64,000 nt of DNA from Paenibacillus timonensis (GCF_009725205.1 NZ_WNZY01000027.1:1-64000), one strand, 5' to 3'; counted from the stretch's first letter, positions 34,257 through 44,260 are shown. Notes: generated from the sequence alone by a model not told the origin. Numbers and translations: made by a program.

Positions 34257-36293
34257 ATGAAGAAATTGCTTAACCTGCATTCCATTCGGCTGAAACTGTT
34301 AGGTATTCCCCTCGCAAGTGTATTGATTGCGATTCTGGTTATTGCCTTTAGCGTGACCAACATAACAGAACGAAGTCTACTAAACCAAATGAAAAGTGAC
34401 GGGCTCCTGATCGCAAATCAAGCGGTCTCGCAACTTGAAATGAGCTCCTCAGCACTCGAAATCATCAATTCCTCTACAGAAGCCGATATCCGAACGTTAG
34501 GCGGTTACCTGAATGCAAACATTCAGTCGGCCACCAATAATGAATATTTGACTGCGATCGCCAAGCAATTTGAAGTCGACGAAATCAATTTGGCAGACGC
34601 GTCCGGTACGATCGAGTACTCCAATCTGCCCACCAGCATAGGCACCGTCTTCGGCAAAGAACATAAGGCCCAGCAGGTTCTTGGCGGCGGAGCCGCTTTC
34701 TATGTAGAAGACATCAGAAAAAGCAAGGAGACGGGGGACTATTATAAATACGGATACGTGAAACGAAGCGATGGCGGAGTTATCCAGATCGGCATTTTGG
34801 CCAATAAAATCCAGACGTTTACGGACAGTGTAGGGTACCAGTATTTAATCAATAATCTAAGCAAAAACGAAGAAATCGTATATGCCCTCTTCATCGATCC
34901 GAACCTGAAGGCGACCGCCCATTCGGATCCGGAAAGAATCGGCATTTCTCTGGATGATGAGGGAAGTAAGACGGCGATACAACAAGGCAAGACGTATACT
35001 TCAACGTATTATTACGAGAAAGAGAAAACGAAGGTCTACGATATCATTCTCCCTATCAAAATGGACGGCAAAGTTCTTGGCGCAATCGACATCGGACTTT
35101 CGATGAAAAATACAGAACGAACCATCAACCAGATTATCCTGCTCACCACGGTGGTCAGTGCGGCTGCTTATGTTCTGATCTCGCTCATTTTGTTCTTTGT
35201 TACCAATCGGGTGATCAAGCCGATTCAACAGTTGGCCAAAGCCTCCAAGCAAGTAGCTGACGGTGAACTATATCACGAGATTACGGCGAAAGGCAAAGAC
35301 GAAGTGGGTGCCTTAGCCTTTAGCTTCAGAGACATGGTCATCCATTTGCGAGACGTCGTATCCGGCATTCAGGGCAAAGCCGATCAAACGGACGATATGT
35401 CCGCACAGTTGGCTACGGCCTCCACCCAGCTAAGCTCTGCTTCCAGCGAGGTCGCGACCGCAATCCAGCACGTGGCGGAAGGAACGGCTTCGCAAGCGGA
35501 CGAGCTGACGCAAATCGTCGAGTTGATGTCGGAATTGGCGGAACATCTCGATGGAATTCAAGATAAGATGGCTATGGTGAAACATCATGTAGACGGAGCA
35601 GAGGACAAAGCCGGCGTAGGCAAGGAAAACATCGAACTCGTCTCGTCCTCCAGCGGAAGCTTGACGACAGCCGTCCAAGAGGTCCACTTCAAACTGACGG
35701 CGCTCGAAGACAGCGTCTCGCAAATCGGTATGATTACCCAGACTATTAACGGAATCTCCAATCAAACGAATCTGCTAGCCTTAAATGCCGCGATTGAGGC
35801 GTCCAGAGCCGGGGAGGCAGGGGCAGGTTTCGCTGTCGTCGCCGGAGAGGTTCGAAAATTGGCGGAGCAATCTAAAATTGCTACGGAACAGATCCAAGCG
35901 TTGATCGAATCCATTGCCGTTGAAACGAAAGAAGTCCTTCAAACGTCTCACGAGGTGGAAGACCTCATGGGTAACCAGGTGCAATCGGTTGAGCTCACGA
36001 CCGATTCCTTCCGGGATATTCTTGAAGCGGTATCGGCGATTGCTCCATTGATCGAAGAAACTAACCTTAACATCCAAAACACGCTTCAAACCAAAGACAT
36101 CGTCGTCGATAAAGTATCGGCCGTTTCGGCCTTTGCCCAAGAAATGTCCGCCTCTTCGGAAGAAATCTCCGCCTCGTCCGAAGAGATGCTGGCAAGCGCC
36201 CAGGAAGTCTCCAGCCACGCGGGTCAACTCAACGACATTTCGGTATCATTGAACAGCCAGATCAAGCAGTTCCAACTGAAACCGAAAGCTTAG
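34257..36293 (+). CDS. Methyl-accepting chemotaxis protein
   Basis: A 678-residue transmembrane chemoreceptor. Membrane segments near residues 13-35 and about 290-315 bracket a Cache-type extracellular ligand domain. HAMP follows at about 320-370 and a long coiled-coil signalling domain to the C terminus. The hairpin tip is visible ([26 protein letters not shown]), the invariant CheA/CheW contact. I start at ATG 34257 with AAAAGGA upstream; ATGs at 34209 and 34230 lack a site. It lies next to the sugar sensor but on the opposite strand, so chemotaxis toward the same sugar is possible but unproven. Confidence 0.92.
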   Translation: MKKLLNLHSIRLKLLGIPLASVLIAILVIAFSVTNITERSLLNQMKSDGLLIANQAVSQLEMSSSALEIINSSTEADIRTLGGYLNANIQSATNNEYLTAIAKQFEVDEINLADASGTIEYSNLPTSIGTVFGKEHKAQQVLGGGAAFYVEDIRKSKETGDYYKYGYVKRSDGGVIQIGILANKIQTFTDSVGYQYLINNLSKNEEIVYALFIDPNLKATAHSDPERIGISLDDEGSKTAIQQGKTYTSTYYYEKEKTKVYDIILPIKMDGKVLGAIDIGLSMKNTERTINQIILLTTVVSAAAYVLISLILFFVTNRVIKPIQQLAKASKQVADGELYHEITAKGKDEVGALAFSFRDMVIHLRDVVSGIQGKADQTDDMSAQLATASTQLSSASSEVATAIQHVAEGTASQADELTQIVELMSELAEHLDGIQDKMAMVKHHVDGAEDKAGVGKENIELVSSSSGSLTTAVQEVHFKLTALEDSVSQIGMITQTINGISNQTNLLALNAAIEASRAGEAGAGFAVVAGEVRKLAEQSKIATEQIQALIESIAVETKEVLQTSHEVEDLMGNQVQSVELTTDSFRDILEAVSAIAPLIEETNLNIQNTLQTKDIVVDKVSAVSAFAQEMSASSEEISASSEEMLASAQEVSSHAGQLNDISVSLNSQIKQFQLKPKA

Positions 36294-36318
36294 TCCACCA
36301 AGGCCTCGAAACCCAACG

Positions 36319-36358
36319 AACCCGAATCATCCTGCAATGCTGCAGGGTGGTTCGGGTT
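36319..36358. terminator. Bidirectional terminator between chemoreceptor and ABC permease genes
   Basis: A stem of about 16 bp (AACCCGAA...CCTGCA against TGCAGG...TTCGGGTT) with two mismatches lies between converging genes. No long T run follows. Confidence 0.7.
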
Positions 36359-36386
36359 AACTACTTCTCGGCAGCTTCTTCAAGCC

Positions 36387-37097
36387 TTACTTCTGATCCG
36401 CCCAACGCCACCAGGCCCAAGTCCCGAGATAACCCGCAAAGCCCACAACGATAGGGATAATATAGCTTGCCGGCCCCAGCGGAAACACGGCCCCGCCGCT
36501 CTGCGCCAGTTGGAGAGCCGGGATCGACCAAGGAAGATATGCACCTAGACGCGTCGGTCCCCCAATCAAGGCCACCATCAGCGTACAAAAGGCGAAAGCC
36601 ATCGGAGCCAAATAACCCCGTGATAGGCAAGCAATCCAAATGACCGGACCGCACATGAATAGATGAATGCCGGAAATAATCAGCAATTGGAGCACGAGAT
36701 GCAGCATCTTATCCATCGAAAAACCAGGCACACCTACGACAAAACCTAGCAATATCGCAAAGCCGAGCGTGATTAGCACGACCACCAGGCACCCGACAAT
36801 CGCTGACATCGATTTCGCGGCAACGATTCTCCCCCGTGATACGGGAAGTGCCAGCAAATCCTTCATGGTACGGTCCGCATATTCTCGTCCAAACGTCCAA
36901 CCCGCTACCACGCCAAAGCCGACAATACCAAACACGCTAGCGAACATAAACACGACATTAGTGAGGTAAGTGTTCCAATCCCCCTCGCCAACGCGAATGG
37001 CCGTAACAAACAGGAAGAATACCAGGGTTCCCCACAAGACATAGGAACGGTATAGCTTCGTATTTTCGGTCCGAATGGCTGCAAGCAAAGATCTCAT
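36387..37097 (-). CDS. ABC-2 type transporter permease
   Basis: A 236-residue membrane protein with six predicted spans, first at about residues 18-35. The motif GREYADRTMKDLLALPVSRGRIVAAK near residue 70-95 is characteristic of ABC-2 permeases of the lantibiotic-immunity/bacitracin-export kind. It overlaps the ATPase gene by 4 bp (ATGA), so both are coupled. With the TetR gene just upstream, this reads as a regulated exporter, perhaps for a membrane-active or peptide compound. Confidence 0.88.
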   Translation of the reverse strand: MRSLLAAIRTENTKLYRSYVLWGTLVFFLFVTAIRVGEGDWNTYLTNVVFMFASVFGIVGFGVVAGWTFGREYADRTMKDLLALPVSRGRIVAAKSMSAIVGCLVVVLITLGFAILLGFVVGVPGFSMDKMLHLVLQLLIISGIHLFMCGPVIWIACLSRGYLAPMAFAFCTLMVALIGGPTRLGAYLPWSIPALQLAQSGGAVFPLGPASYIIPIVVGFAGYLGTWAWWRWADQK

Positions 37098-38023
37098 TCT
37101 TCCGTCCCCCCTTTGGCTCCAATCGTTTTCAGAAAATAAGCCTCCAACTCCTCTTCCTCCACCTTCAATAAAGCAAGCGGGAGACGCGCGTCCGTTAGCA
37201 GCTTTGCCACGGTCTCCGGTTGCCGGATGGCGTGTTCATCGGATACCTCTAACCCCCCGTTATCGGTAACCCGGACATGATAACCGCCATTGATCAGAAC
37301 GGTTCGCGCAGCCTCCGTCTGATCGTTGACCCCGATATAGAGCCGCTTTTGCCGGAGTTGTTCGAATTCGCCCGCCGATAGTTCCTGCAGAAGTACCCCG
37401 CGATGAATGATTCCAATTCGTGTGGCAATCTTCGAAATCTCCTCTAAAATATGGCTGGAAATAAATACGGTCACCCCATGCCGTTCAGCTAAATTTCGGA
37501 GTAATTCACGAACTTCAACGATTCCGGCCGGATCGAGCGCGTTGGTGGGTTCATCAAGAATCAGAATCTCCGGATGATGCAGCAGCGCTTTGGCTAATCC
37601 CAGCTTTTGCGCATTGCCCAGCGATAAATGCTTGGCTTGCGTCTCGGCATATTCGCTCATGCTCAGCTTCTCCATCACCGCCTCCACGGCACTCCGCTCC
37701 CGGACTCCGTGCAACCTCGCGAACAACTTTAAGTTCTCCCTTACCGTAAATCCGGGATAGGCTGCCGGTGTCTCCACCAGATAACCAACTCGTTTCCAAA
37801 GCGCTTCTCCCCCCTGGGCAAGCTTTCTTCCGAACAAATAGACCTCTCCCGAGGTTGGCTTGTTCATCCCAAGTAAGCAGCGGATCGTCGTCGTCTTGCC
37901 GGCTCCGTTCAGACCGAGGAAGCCGTAGATTTCTCCTCTCTTGACCGTCATCGTAACCTCATTAACGACGGTTCGGCTGCTATAACGTTTTGTCAGACGC
38001 TCGGTGCGGATGATTTCTTCCAT
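37094..38023 (-). CDS. ABC transporter ATP-binding protein
   Basis: A 309-residue ATPase of the BcrA/CcmA type. Walker A is GLNGAGKTTTI near residue 36-46 and Walker B ILILDEPTNALDP near 150-162. The signature is atypical: LSLGNAQKLGLA in place of LSGGQ-QR-. The C-terminal extension of about 90 residues is usual for drug and bacteriocin exporters. I start at ATG 38023, with GAGGAGGG 9 nt upstream. It overlaps the permease gene by 4 bp. Confidence 0.92.
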   Translation of the reverse strand: MEEIIRTERLTKRYSSRTVVNEVTMTVKRGEIYGFLGLNGAGKTTTIRCLLGMNKPTSGEVYLFGRKLAQGGEALWKRVGYLVETPAAYPGFTVRENLKLFARLHGVRERSAVEAVMEKLSMSEYAETQAKHLSLGNAQKLGLAKALLHHPEILILDEPTNALDPAGIVEVRELLRNLAERHGVTVFISSHILEEISKIATRIGIIHRGVLLQELSAGEFEQLRQKRLYIGVNDQTEAARTVLINGGYHVRVTDNGGLEVSDEHAIRQPETVAKLLTDARLPLALLKVEEEELEAYFLKTIGAKGGTEE

Positions 38024-38071
38024 CGTAGATGCCCTCCTCATTATGATTTGAAACAAGTCTTTATTTGATTG

Positions 38072-38088
38072 AACGTTCGTTGAGTAAA
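38072..38088. promoter_or_regulatory. TetR operator upstream of the ABC exporter
   Basis: AACGTTCGTTGAGTAAA lies between the TetR stop and the ABC ATPase start. The same 17 bp with one change occurs in front of the TetR gene itself (38758-38774). The core is a near-palindrome (TGAACG/CGTTGA). Confidence 0.7.
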
Positions 38089-38102
38089 ATAGGTAAAAAA
38101 AT

Positions 38103-38732
38103 TTACTTCGCCCACATTTGTACGTAAAAACTGGCGATCCGCTGCATCTCTTTCTGGGACAGCTCCCGGCCATTCAGGATTTCCCGGACAACAAAGACGA
38201 CTACATGGGATAGAAATTGCGAGGCAGCCATCTCATAATCCATCTCCCGGACACTTCCCTGAGCGGATTGCTTCGATAGGAAATCGGCAAGGGCCGCAAA
38301 CGGTTGTTTGGTCAGCTCATCCAAAGCATCTTGCTGCTCTTGTCCAAGCAATTTACGTTCCCGCATCAAGATCTGAAAGTATTGTTGATCCTCCTGGATG
38401 CGCCGGGATATTCCGTTGGTGAGCTGAAGCAGAACCTTTTCTAACTCCGCCCCGCCTTGGAACAGCTCCTTGAAAAAGGCCACAAAATTGGAGATTCGCT
38501 CCTCCTGAGCAGTTTGCAGCACCGATTTCAGAATCTCCAGCTTACCTCCGGGAAAATAATGATAGGTTAACGCCTCCGCCATGCCGATCTCTTTATTTAA
38601 TTCGCGCATGGAGGTCGCATGATACCCCTTCTCCGCAAACAGCCGTTTCGCGATATCAAGGATTTGCTGCCTGCGTTCAGCCGCTTGCAGATCCCGGCTG
38701 GTTATTCGGTTGGTTCTCCGCTCGGTTGGCAT
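38103..38732 (-). CDS. TetR-family transcriptional repressor
   Basis: A 209-residue regulator. The helix-turn-helix is at about residues 20-65 (ILDIAKRLFAEKGYHATSMR, then YHYFPGGKLEIL). The C-terminal domain is of the common drug-binding form. Two near-identical sites, one in front of this gene and one between it and the ABC genes, indicate that it represses both itself and the exporter. AAGAAGG lies upstream of the ATG. Confidence 0.9.
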   Translation of the reverse strand: MPTERRTNRITSRDLQAAERRQQILDIAKRLFAEKGYHATSMRELNKEIGMAEALTYHYFPGGKLEILKSVLQTAQEERISNFVAFFKELFQGGAELEKVLLQLTNGISRRIQEDQQYFQILMRERKLLGQEQQDALDELTKQPFAALADFLSKQSAQGSVREMDYEMAASQFLSHVVVFVVREILNGRELSQKEMQRIASFYVQMWAK

Positions 38733-38757
38733 TCGTAGACCTTCTTTCTTTTCACTA

Positions 38758-38774
38758 AACGATCGTTGAGTAAA
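38758..38774. promoter_or_regulatory. TetR operator upstream of the TetR gene
   Basis: AACGATCGTTGAGTAAA contains the perfect palindrome AACGATCGTT. It matches the site at 38072-38088 at 16 of 17 positions and lies 26 bp before the TetR start codon. Confidence 0.7.
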
Positions 38775-38836
38775 TCATAACCGCTGGAGGTATTGGAGTC
38801 AAGTTGTGCTAATCTCAAGCAACGCCGCAAAGAAAA

Positions 38837-38866
38837 AAGCTGTCGAGGTCTGGACCTCGACAGCTT
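38837..38866 (-). terminator. Terminator of the VOC gene
   Basis: A perfect 14-bp stem (AAGCTGTCGAGGTC and its complement, loop of 2) followed on the minus strand by TTTTTTCTTT. It starts 5 bp after the VOC stop codon. Confidence 0.9.
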
Positions 38867-38870
38867 AAAC

Positions 38871-39266
38871 TTACTGTTTGGTAATCATCCACGTGACGCC
38901 AAATTTATCGATCACTTCTCCGTAATGAGCCCCCCATGGTTGAAGGGCGAACGGATACTTACTCTCCCCGCCCTGACTTAAGTTGGCATAGGCCGCCGTG
39001 GCTTCCGCCAAATCATCATAAACGATCGAGATGCTAGTGCTGCGATTGTACGATACCGGCTCAAGAGAGTCCGCAAACATTAAGGTGTTCGTCCCGGCTA
39101 CGGTCAAAGCCAGATGCATGACCTTCTCCTTCATCGCCTCAGGTGTTCCCGGCGCTTCCCCGTAGGTAGCCAGAAATTGAATTTCTCCGCCTAAAGCCGC
39201 TATGTAGAAGTTGGCCTGGCTTCTTGCATCCTCCGACATCAGATAAGCGTAAATTTGTGCTCCCAT
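38871..39266 (-). CDS. VOC-superfamily protein (PhnB-like)
   Basis: A 131-residue protein of the vicinal-oxygen-chelate fold, PhnB/YjdN-like. Seen: ARSQANFYIAALGGEIQF at the start, a central beta region, and the ending PWGAHYGEVIDKFGVTWMI, which is the signature of this subgroup. PhnB-like proteins often lack full metal-ligand sets and have no known reaction; related ones give bleomycin or fosfomycin resistance. It stands alone with its own terminator. An AAAGG site lies somewhat far upstream of the ATG. Confidence 0.88.
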   Translation of the reverse strand: MGAQIYAYLMSEDARSQANFYIAALGGEIQFLATYGEAPGTPEAMKEKVMHLALTVAGTNTLMFADSLEPVSYNRSTSISIVYDDLAEATAAYANLSQGGESKYPFALQPWGAHYGEVIDKFGVTWMITKQ

Positions 39267-39361
39267 TCTACATCAACAACCTTTCTCAGAAATTGATTTG
39301 GTCCTTCTGTAAATGTAGACGTGGGAATGGAGTTAAATTCATCGGTGTATGGAAACGATCA

Positions 39362-42300
39362 TTAAATCAATTCGGATTTTTGCAAAAGATTCCTTATCGT
39401 TACGACGACTTCCGCTCGGGTGATGTATGATTTCGGAGCAAGCAGATTCGTGCTTCTTCCTGAGACAATTCCTGCCTGCAGACAGTCCGCAATACCGGCC
39501 TTTGCCCATAGCGCTACATCCGCGGCGTCCGTGAAGGATTGAAGCTCTCCTTCGATTTGTTGCCGAGGTAGTTTGGCCTTCAGGCCGGTGAGCGCCATCG
39601 CTTCTGCCATGACGGTCATGGCCTGTTCCCGCGTAACTTTATCCATCGGATGGAAAGTCCCGTCCTCGAAACCGTTAATCAAATGGTAGGTATCTGCTGT
39701 ATTTACCGCACGGCTGTACCATGCTGTGGCATTGACGTCCGCGAAGCGGGACGATTCGTTCTCCAGCCTCAATCCCAAGGCGCTAACCAGAATGGCCGCA
39801 AACTCGGCACGCGTCATGTCGCGGTTGGGATCGAATCTGCCTTCCGCAGTCCCGCCCAGGATCAGACGCGAACCCATGTCATTCACCGCGTCCTTAGCCC
39901 AATGCGCCGCAACATCCTCGAACGCCACCGGGTGCGAGACAACGGCGTAGGAGCTGTTAGTTAAGCTTTTCACTCTGGCAAAATGCTGTCCGTCAATGGC
40001 AACCACCTTCGTTGGGACATGCCGAACTGTGCCATCCGGTTCAATAACGACCCCGGTCATAATTTGATGAGGATCGGTTTCGCTTGGAATCGCGATCGCT
40101 CTCTCCACATAGTTGCTAAACCCCGTCGCTTCAACCGCTTTATCCTTCAGGACGCCGCGTACGGTAAAATTCAACGGCGGAGCGACAAGAATAGATTTCT
40201 GTAGCGACACCGAACGCTGAGCCGCTTTCATGGCTTCGGCCGTCGGGACGGCGATTTCAATTTGAACCTTCATGTTCTTCAATGCTTCATCGGCGCCTAG
40301 TTGATCTTTGAGGGCATCGATATTGAGCTGCGTTAAGGGTAAAGCGTAGGCGCCACGGCTCGAAGTAACCTCGATGACCGCTTGCTTTTGCGCCAAGCGC
40401 TGCAAGAGTTGTCCGTTAAATTCGCCCACTACGACATCCGATATCGCATTCACCCGGATCGTAATGATCGGATCCTGCTCCAAAGCAAGCCGCGCTTCCA
40501 GCTTTTCCGCATCGAGAACCACGGTTGTCACCGTTTGATGATTTATAACGGCCGTCGTCACCGTGCCGAGCGGCTCCATTTTGCCGTTAATCAGCACATT
40601 TGCGGCTTCCGGGACGGGGGCTTGAGCTGCTGGGGCAGGGGGCGCAGGAGCTGGAGTCGGCTCCCTATCACCGCCGTTGGATATTGTCGTGAGAACGAGT
40701 GGAGCGGATGCCTGGGAAGCCGGGCTTCGTCCGACGTCATTCAACGCCCTTACCGTAAACGTGTATACGCCATCCGGCAAGCCCGATATCGTAATCGGCC
40801 CCGCCGTTCCCGATGCGACAATATTGCCCGGAGAAGCCGTTACCTCGTAGGATGTAATCGCGCTCCCGCCATGATCCGCAGGAGGCGTAAAAGAGACGAT
40901 GGCCGAATGGTTTCCGGCTACGGCCGTCACCTGCGTTGGCGCCGCCGGAACGGTCTTAGGCACGGCGCTGACTTCATTAGATTCGGCGCTGTCGCCGCCG
41001 GGATTCGTCGCTTTGACCTTAAAATAGTAGGTCGTTCCATTGGTCAAGCCTGTTGCGTCATAGCTGTATACCGATCCGCTGACAGTGGCTACCGGATCGT
41101 CATAATTTCCTGAAGAAGACCGTTGATACACCTCGTAAGTTACCGTACCATAGACGGGGGTCCACTCGATCAGAACATGACCGTCCCCAGCCGTGACCGA
41201 ATCGATAACAGGTCCGTTAAGCGATGGCCATGGCAGCATCACAGGTGCGCTTGCAACCCCTGCCACCCCTACTGCGTTAAAAGACAGTTGTGCGCCATTC
41301 ACACCTGCTGCGTTCGTTGCGCCTAGATCGCTAAAGGTAACAACTCCCGCGTTTGCTGTGGCCGAAGTTGTTCCTGTCAGCGTCCACGCGCCCGTATCTT
41401 GCTTCGACACCGCAACGACGGTTGAACTGTCGTTGACGCTCACATTCCCGTAGTCGTCAAGCAGTGTCACGACCGGTTGCTGTGCGAACGTTTCCCCATT
41501 TTTAGGCGGCGCTGTAATGTCCGTGGTTAGACTCATAGCCGTCGTGTTGCCTGCAATTGGCGTGATCGTCAAAGCATCCGCCGCCGGCACGTTCACGCCC
41601 GCTACGCTTAGGCCGATGGTCTGCGCCGTCGCTTTGTTCAGACTCAAGGCTATGGTAGCCACGCCGCCTGTAAAGTTCACGCTGACGACTTTAGGTGAAG
41701 CGGCCAAAGCCTCCCCATCAAGGCTGCCATAGGAACCGTCCGGCGCCTGCAAGTACCCCGAGATGGAGACATCATGCGCACCGGTAAATGTCGTATCCGT
41801 GTTGCCCGTTCCATCTTTGACGGTCAACGTAATCTCATCATCCGCACCGGCGACCGGGGCCAGCGTTGCCGCTGACGCGCTAACTGTCAGTGCCGGGGCT
41901 ACCGGGAGCGTCACGGGCAGGCTCGTTATTTGCATCAGTCCTCCGGCATGAAAGACCAATTGCGCACCGGTTACGACCGCCGCATTGGTTGCGCCAAGAT
42001 CACTGAAGGTGGCGACGCCCGAGCTTGCCGTGACCGAAGTCGTTCCCTTCAGCGTCCAATCGCCGCCGTCCTTCTTCATCGCGGTGACGACGGTCGAGCT
42101 GTCGTTAACGCTCACATTCCCATAGTCATCGAGCAGCGTTACGACCGGCTGTTGCGCGAATGCCCCGCCGTTGCTGGTCGGTGCTGCAATGTCCGTAGTC
42201 AGCTTCATTGCCGACGCGTTGCCCGCGATTGGCGTGAAGCTGAGCGGATTCGCCGACGGCGTACTCACGCCTGCTACGTTAAGGGAAATAGGCTGCGCTC

Positions 42301-43393
42301 CGGCAAGGTGCAGGTTTAAACCCACGGTGGCCACGCCATTTGTGAAATTCACGCTGACAACCGTTGATACCGGCAACAGGGTCTTTCCGTTGAAACTCCC
42401 ATAGGAGCCATCCGGGGCCGGCAGGTAGCCTGAGATTGTGACATCATGCGTTCCGTTAAACGCCGTATCTCGATTGCCATACGCATCCGACACGCTCAAA
42501 TTGACCGCATTGCTCACCCCAACCATCGGCGTGAGTGTTCCCGCCGAAGCGGTAACCGCTGACGGCGGTCCGGGGATGAACTGAACCGCTGCCGTCGCCG
42601 CCAAGGCATTGCCTCCGACGCTTGCGCTGATCGTCGAGGTGCCTGCACTGGTTGGGGCTGTCAGTGTTGCCGTATAGCTTCCATCATTATGGTCTGTTAC
42701 GTCGCTGACCAACCCCAGCGTCGAGGAGATGTTCACCGCCGCTCCTCCGGTCGTCATATCATTGCCTTGCATATCCTTGAGCCGCACCGTAACCGTTGCC
42801 TGGCTTGTCCCGTCCGCGACCAGACTGGACTGATCTATGGAGACCACGCTGTATGCCGGCGACACCGAATGATCTGGAATCATAAAGGTCCTGAACGACG
42901 CATCGGAACCAACCCCCATTAAAGATCCTCTTGGATACGTGTCGCCATTATTCGTATACCAGGAATAATAGTTGGAAAAATCGCCGGATGCGGTAACGAC
43001 CATGCGATACATCGTTTCCTTAATTAGATAAGGCTGGGGCCCGGAGAATTCCATCGCAGCCCATCCACTGGTAGTTGCACTTCCTGAAGTTTGGGCAAGC
43101 GGCGTTGACAAATCGCTTTCTTTGTAAATACTTACCTGAATGGCACCGGGCGAGCCCATAACATCATAGATATTGAGTTCAATCTTGCTCAAATTCCCGG
43201 TAATGGCCGGAGTGAATGTCTGGTAAATCTGTGGACCATAGATGGATAAGCTACCATTGAAGTTCGCCTGCTCCTGATCCATAACCTCTATCTCAGCAGC
43301 ATTCACTTGCCTACCGATCGGCGCGATCCCCATTACCATGATCAGGGCAAGAAAGCTCGCCACCCATCGTTGATACCTTTTCAGACCCTTCAT
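39362..43393 (-). CDS. SLH-anchored multidomain surface protein with Ig-like and FN3 repeats
   Basis: A 1343-residue secreted protein. Signal peptide at about residues 1-33 (ends VNAAEIE). A beta-rich N-terminal module of about 150 residues that looks like a fibre-tip or choice-of-anchor domain follows, then a Big1/invasin-like domain (IDQSSLVADGTSQATVTV), two tandem copies of a unit of about 220 residues, two FN3 domains, a C-terminal region shared in kind with the exoprotein at 7786-14205, and three SLH repeats. No catalytic motif is recognised, so the role is probably structural or adhesive. I start at ATG 43393, with AAAGGGGG 7 nt upstream; a longer frame would overlap the small membrane-protein gene. 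Confidence 0.85.
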   Translation of the reverse strand: MKGLKRYQRWVASFLALIMVMGIAPIGRQVNAAEIEVMDQEQANFNGSLSIYGPQIYQTFTPAITGNLSKIELNIYDVMGSPGAIQVSIYKESDLSTPLAQTSGSATTSGWAAMEFSGPQPYLIKETMYRMVVTASGDFSNYYSWYTNNGDTYPRGSLMGVGSDASFRTFMIPDHSVSPAYSVVSIDQSSLVADGTSQATVTVRLKDMQGNDMTTGGAAVNISSTLGLVSDVTDHNDGSYTATLTAPTSAGTSTISASVGGNALAATAAVQFIPGPPSAVTASAGTLTPMVGVSNAVNLSVSDAYGNRDTAFNGTHDVTISGYLPAPDGSYGSFNGKTLLPVSTVVSVNFTNGVATVGLNLHLAGAQPISLNVAGVSTPSANPLSFTPIAGNASAMKLTTDIAAPTSNGGAFAQQPVVTLLDDYGNVSVNDSSTVVTAMKKDGGDWTLKGTTSVTASSGVATFSDLGATNAAVVTGAQLVFHAGGLMQITSLPVTLPVAPALTVSASAATLAPVAGADDEITLTVKDGTGNTDTTFTGAHDVSISGYLQAPDGSYGSLDGEALAASPKVVSVNFTGGVATIALSLNKATAQTIGLSVAGVNVPAADALTITPIAGNTTAMSLTTDITAPPKNGETFAQQPVVTLLDDYGNVSVNDSSTVVAVSKQDTGAWTLTGTTSATANAGVVTFSDLGATNAAGVNGAQLSFNAVGVAGVASAPVMLPWPSLNGPVIDSVTAGDGHVLIEWTPVYGTVTYEVYQRSSSGNYDDPVATVSGSVYSYDATGLTNGTTYYFKVKATNPGGDSAESNEVSAVPKTVPAAPTQVTAVAGNHSAIVSFTPPADHGGSAITSYEVTASPGNIVASGTAGPITISGLPDGVYTFTVRALNDVGRSPASQASAPLVLTTISNGGDREPTPAPAPPAPAAQAPVPEAANVLINGKMEPLGTVTTAVINHQTVTTVVLDAEKLEARLALEQDPIITIRVNAISDVVVGEFNGQLLQRLAQKQAVIEVTSSRGAYALPLTQLNIDALKDQLGADEALKNMKVQIEIAVPTAEAMKAAQRSVSLQKSILVAPPLNFTVRGVLKDKAVEATGFSNYVERAIAIPSETDPHQIMTGVVIEPDGTVRHVPTKVVAIDGQHFARVKSLTNSSYAVVSHPVAFEDVAAHWAKDAVNDMGSRLILGGTAEGRFDPNRDMTRAEFAAILVSALGLRLENESSRFADVNATAWYSRAVNTADTYHLINGFEDGTFHPMDKVTREQAMTVMAEAMALTGLKAKLPRQQIEGELQSFTDAADVALWAKAGIADCLQAGIVSGRSTNLLAPKSYITRAEVVVTIRNLLQKSELI
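41235..42572 (-). repeat. Tandem duplication inside the SLH surface-protein gene
   Basis: Two adjacent segments of about 660 bp (roughly 41915-42572 and 41235-41905) encode the same module of about 220 residues. The blocks HDV-ISGYL-APDGSYGS, FAQQPVVTLLDDYGNVSVND and VATFSDLGATNAA recur in both. The DNA is also visibly similar, which suggests a fairly recent duplication or gene conversion. Confidence 0.8.
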
Positions 43394-43433
43394 CCCGATC
43401 CCCCTTTTTGTTATCTTTTCAACCCTCTCGCGG

Positions 43434-43604
43434 TTATCCCGCGACATACGTAACCCCCCCGACAATCAAAGCCGCTATGAAGAACAGGCCGAAAAACCAT
43501 TTCGTAAATTTCCAGCCCACGCCTGAACCGTCCCACCATATTTTCGCGTAGATCACTGCACCCAAAAGAAATGTAGAAAGGAAAGCGATGAAAGCATTGA
43601 ACAT
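43434..43604 (-). CDS. Small two-span membrane protein (56 residues)
   Basis: The frame starts MFNAFIAFLSTFLLGAVIYA. It has two hydrophobic segments (residues 3-20 and about 37-54) around a polar, Trp-rich loop (KIWWDGSGVGWKFTKW). AGGTGG lies 8 nt before the ATG. It ends 40 bp before the start of the SLH protein on the same strand, so the two are probably co-transcribed. I recognise no family. Composition and the ribosome binding site support a real gene. Confidence 0.65.
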   Translation of the reverse strand: MFNAFIAFLSTFLLGAVIYAKIWWDGSGVGWKFTKWFFGLFFIAALIVGGVTYVAG

Positions 43605-43828
43605 ATTAAGCCACCTAAACCTTTCTTCTATATTGTTAATAAAATAAAGTAATCCTCTCTATTCCTCCATACCTATAAAGGGGTATCTTTCTCATCATGT
43701 GCAGAAAGCAGAAGCGGAGGAATCTACCTCAAAAGGGGTATGGCCCTTTCTAAGGCATCGCTTTATGATAAATAACAACATTCACAGCAATAGAATGAAA
43801 TCAGGTTGCCTCAAGAAAGGAGACTACT

Positions 43829-44167
43829 ATGTTAGCAAGTCAAACTATTACCGAGATCCGTGGAAATCGGGCTTCTCTCGTGATAAACCTCGTTAGTCAT
43901 AGTTTGTACATCTTATCCCTGCCTGTTTGGTATTTTGTGGCCATGTTCTCTGTCATGCTGTTCGACGCCCCGGGTTCCGAGCATTATTGGCCCGCCTTGG
44001 TGTTGTATTACGCTTTAAAAGGCTATCCCTACATCACCTTGGCGATGATCGCTTTAGCCTGGATTCTGTTTGCAAAAAAACGATATCGCTGGACTTATGT
44101 CCTGAATGCCGTTCCTATCGTTTTCATGATACTTGGGACCTTGCCTTTTGTGATTCTCAGCGAATAA
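43829..44167 (+). CDS. Small integral membrane protein, unknown family
   Basis: A 112-residue protein with three hydrophobic segments (about residues 24-46, 63-83 and 90-110). AAAGGAG lies 8 nt before the ATG. No recognised domain. It sits 93 bp upstream of the large kinase-like/LuxR regulator on the same strand and could be co-transcribed. Whether it takes part in that signalling is unknown. Confidence 0.75.
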   Translation: MLASQTITEIRGNRASLVINLVSHSLYILSLPVWYFVAMFSVMLFDAPGSEHYWPALVLYYALKGYPYITLAMIALAWILFAKKRYRWTYVLNAVPIVFMILGTLPFVILSE

Positions 44168-44260
44168 GGATTGGCGAAAACTTGAAAATTTAAATTGTTA
44201 GATATTCACTATTCCATTAATATAGGAGATAAATGTTGTTGAATTTGGGGTGTTAGGGCC

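Noticed and set aside
40382..41113. 243-codon plus-strand frame opposite the SLH protein
   Set aside because: Arg-rich shadow of a real gene, without ribosome binding site.
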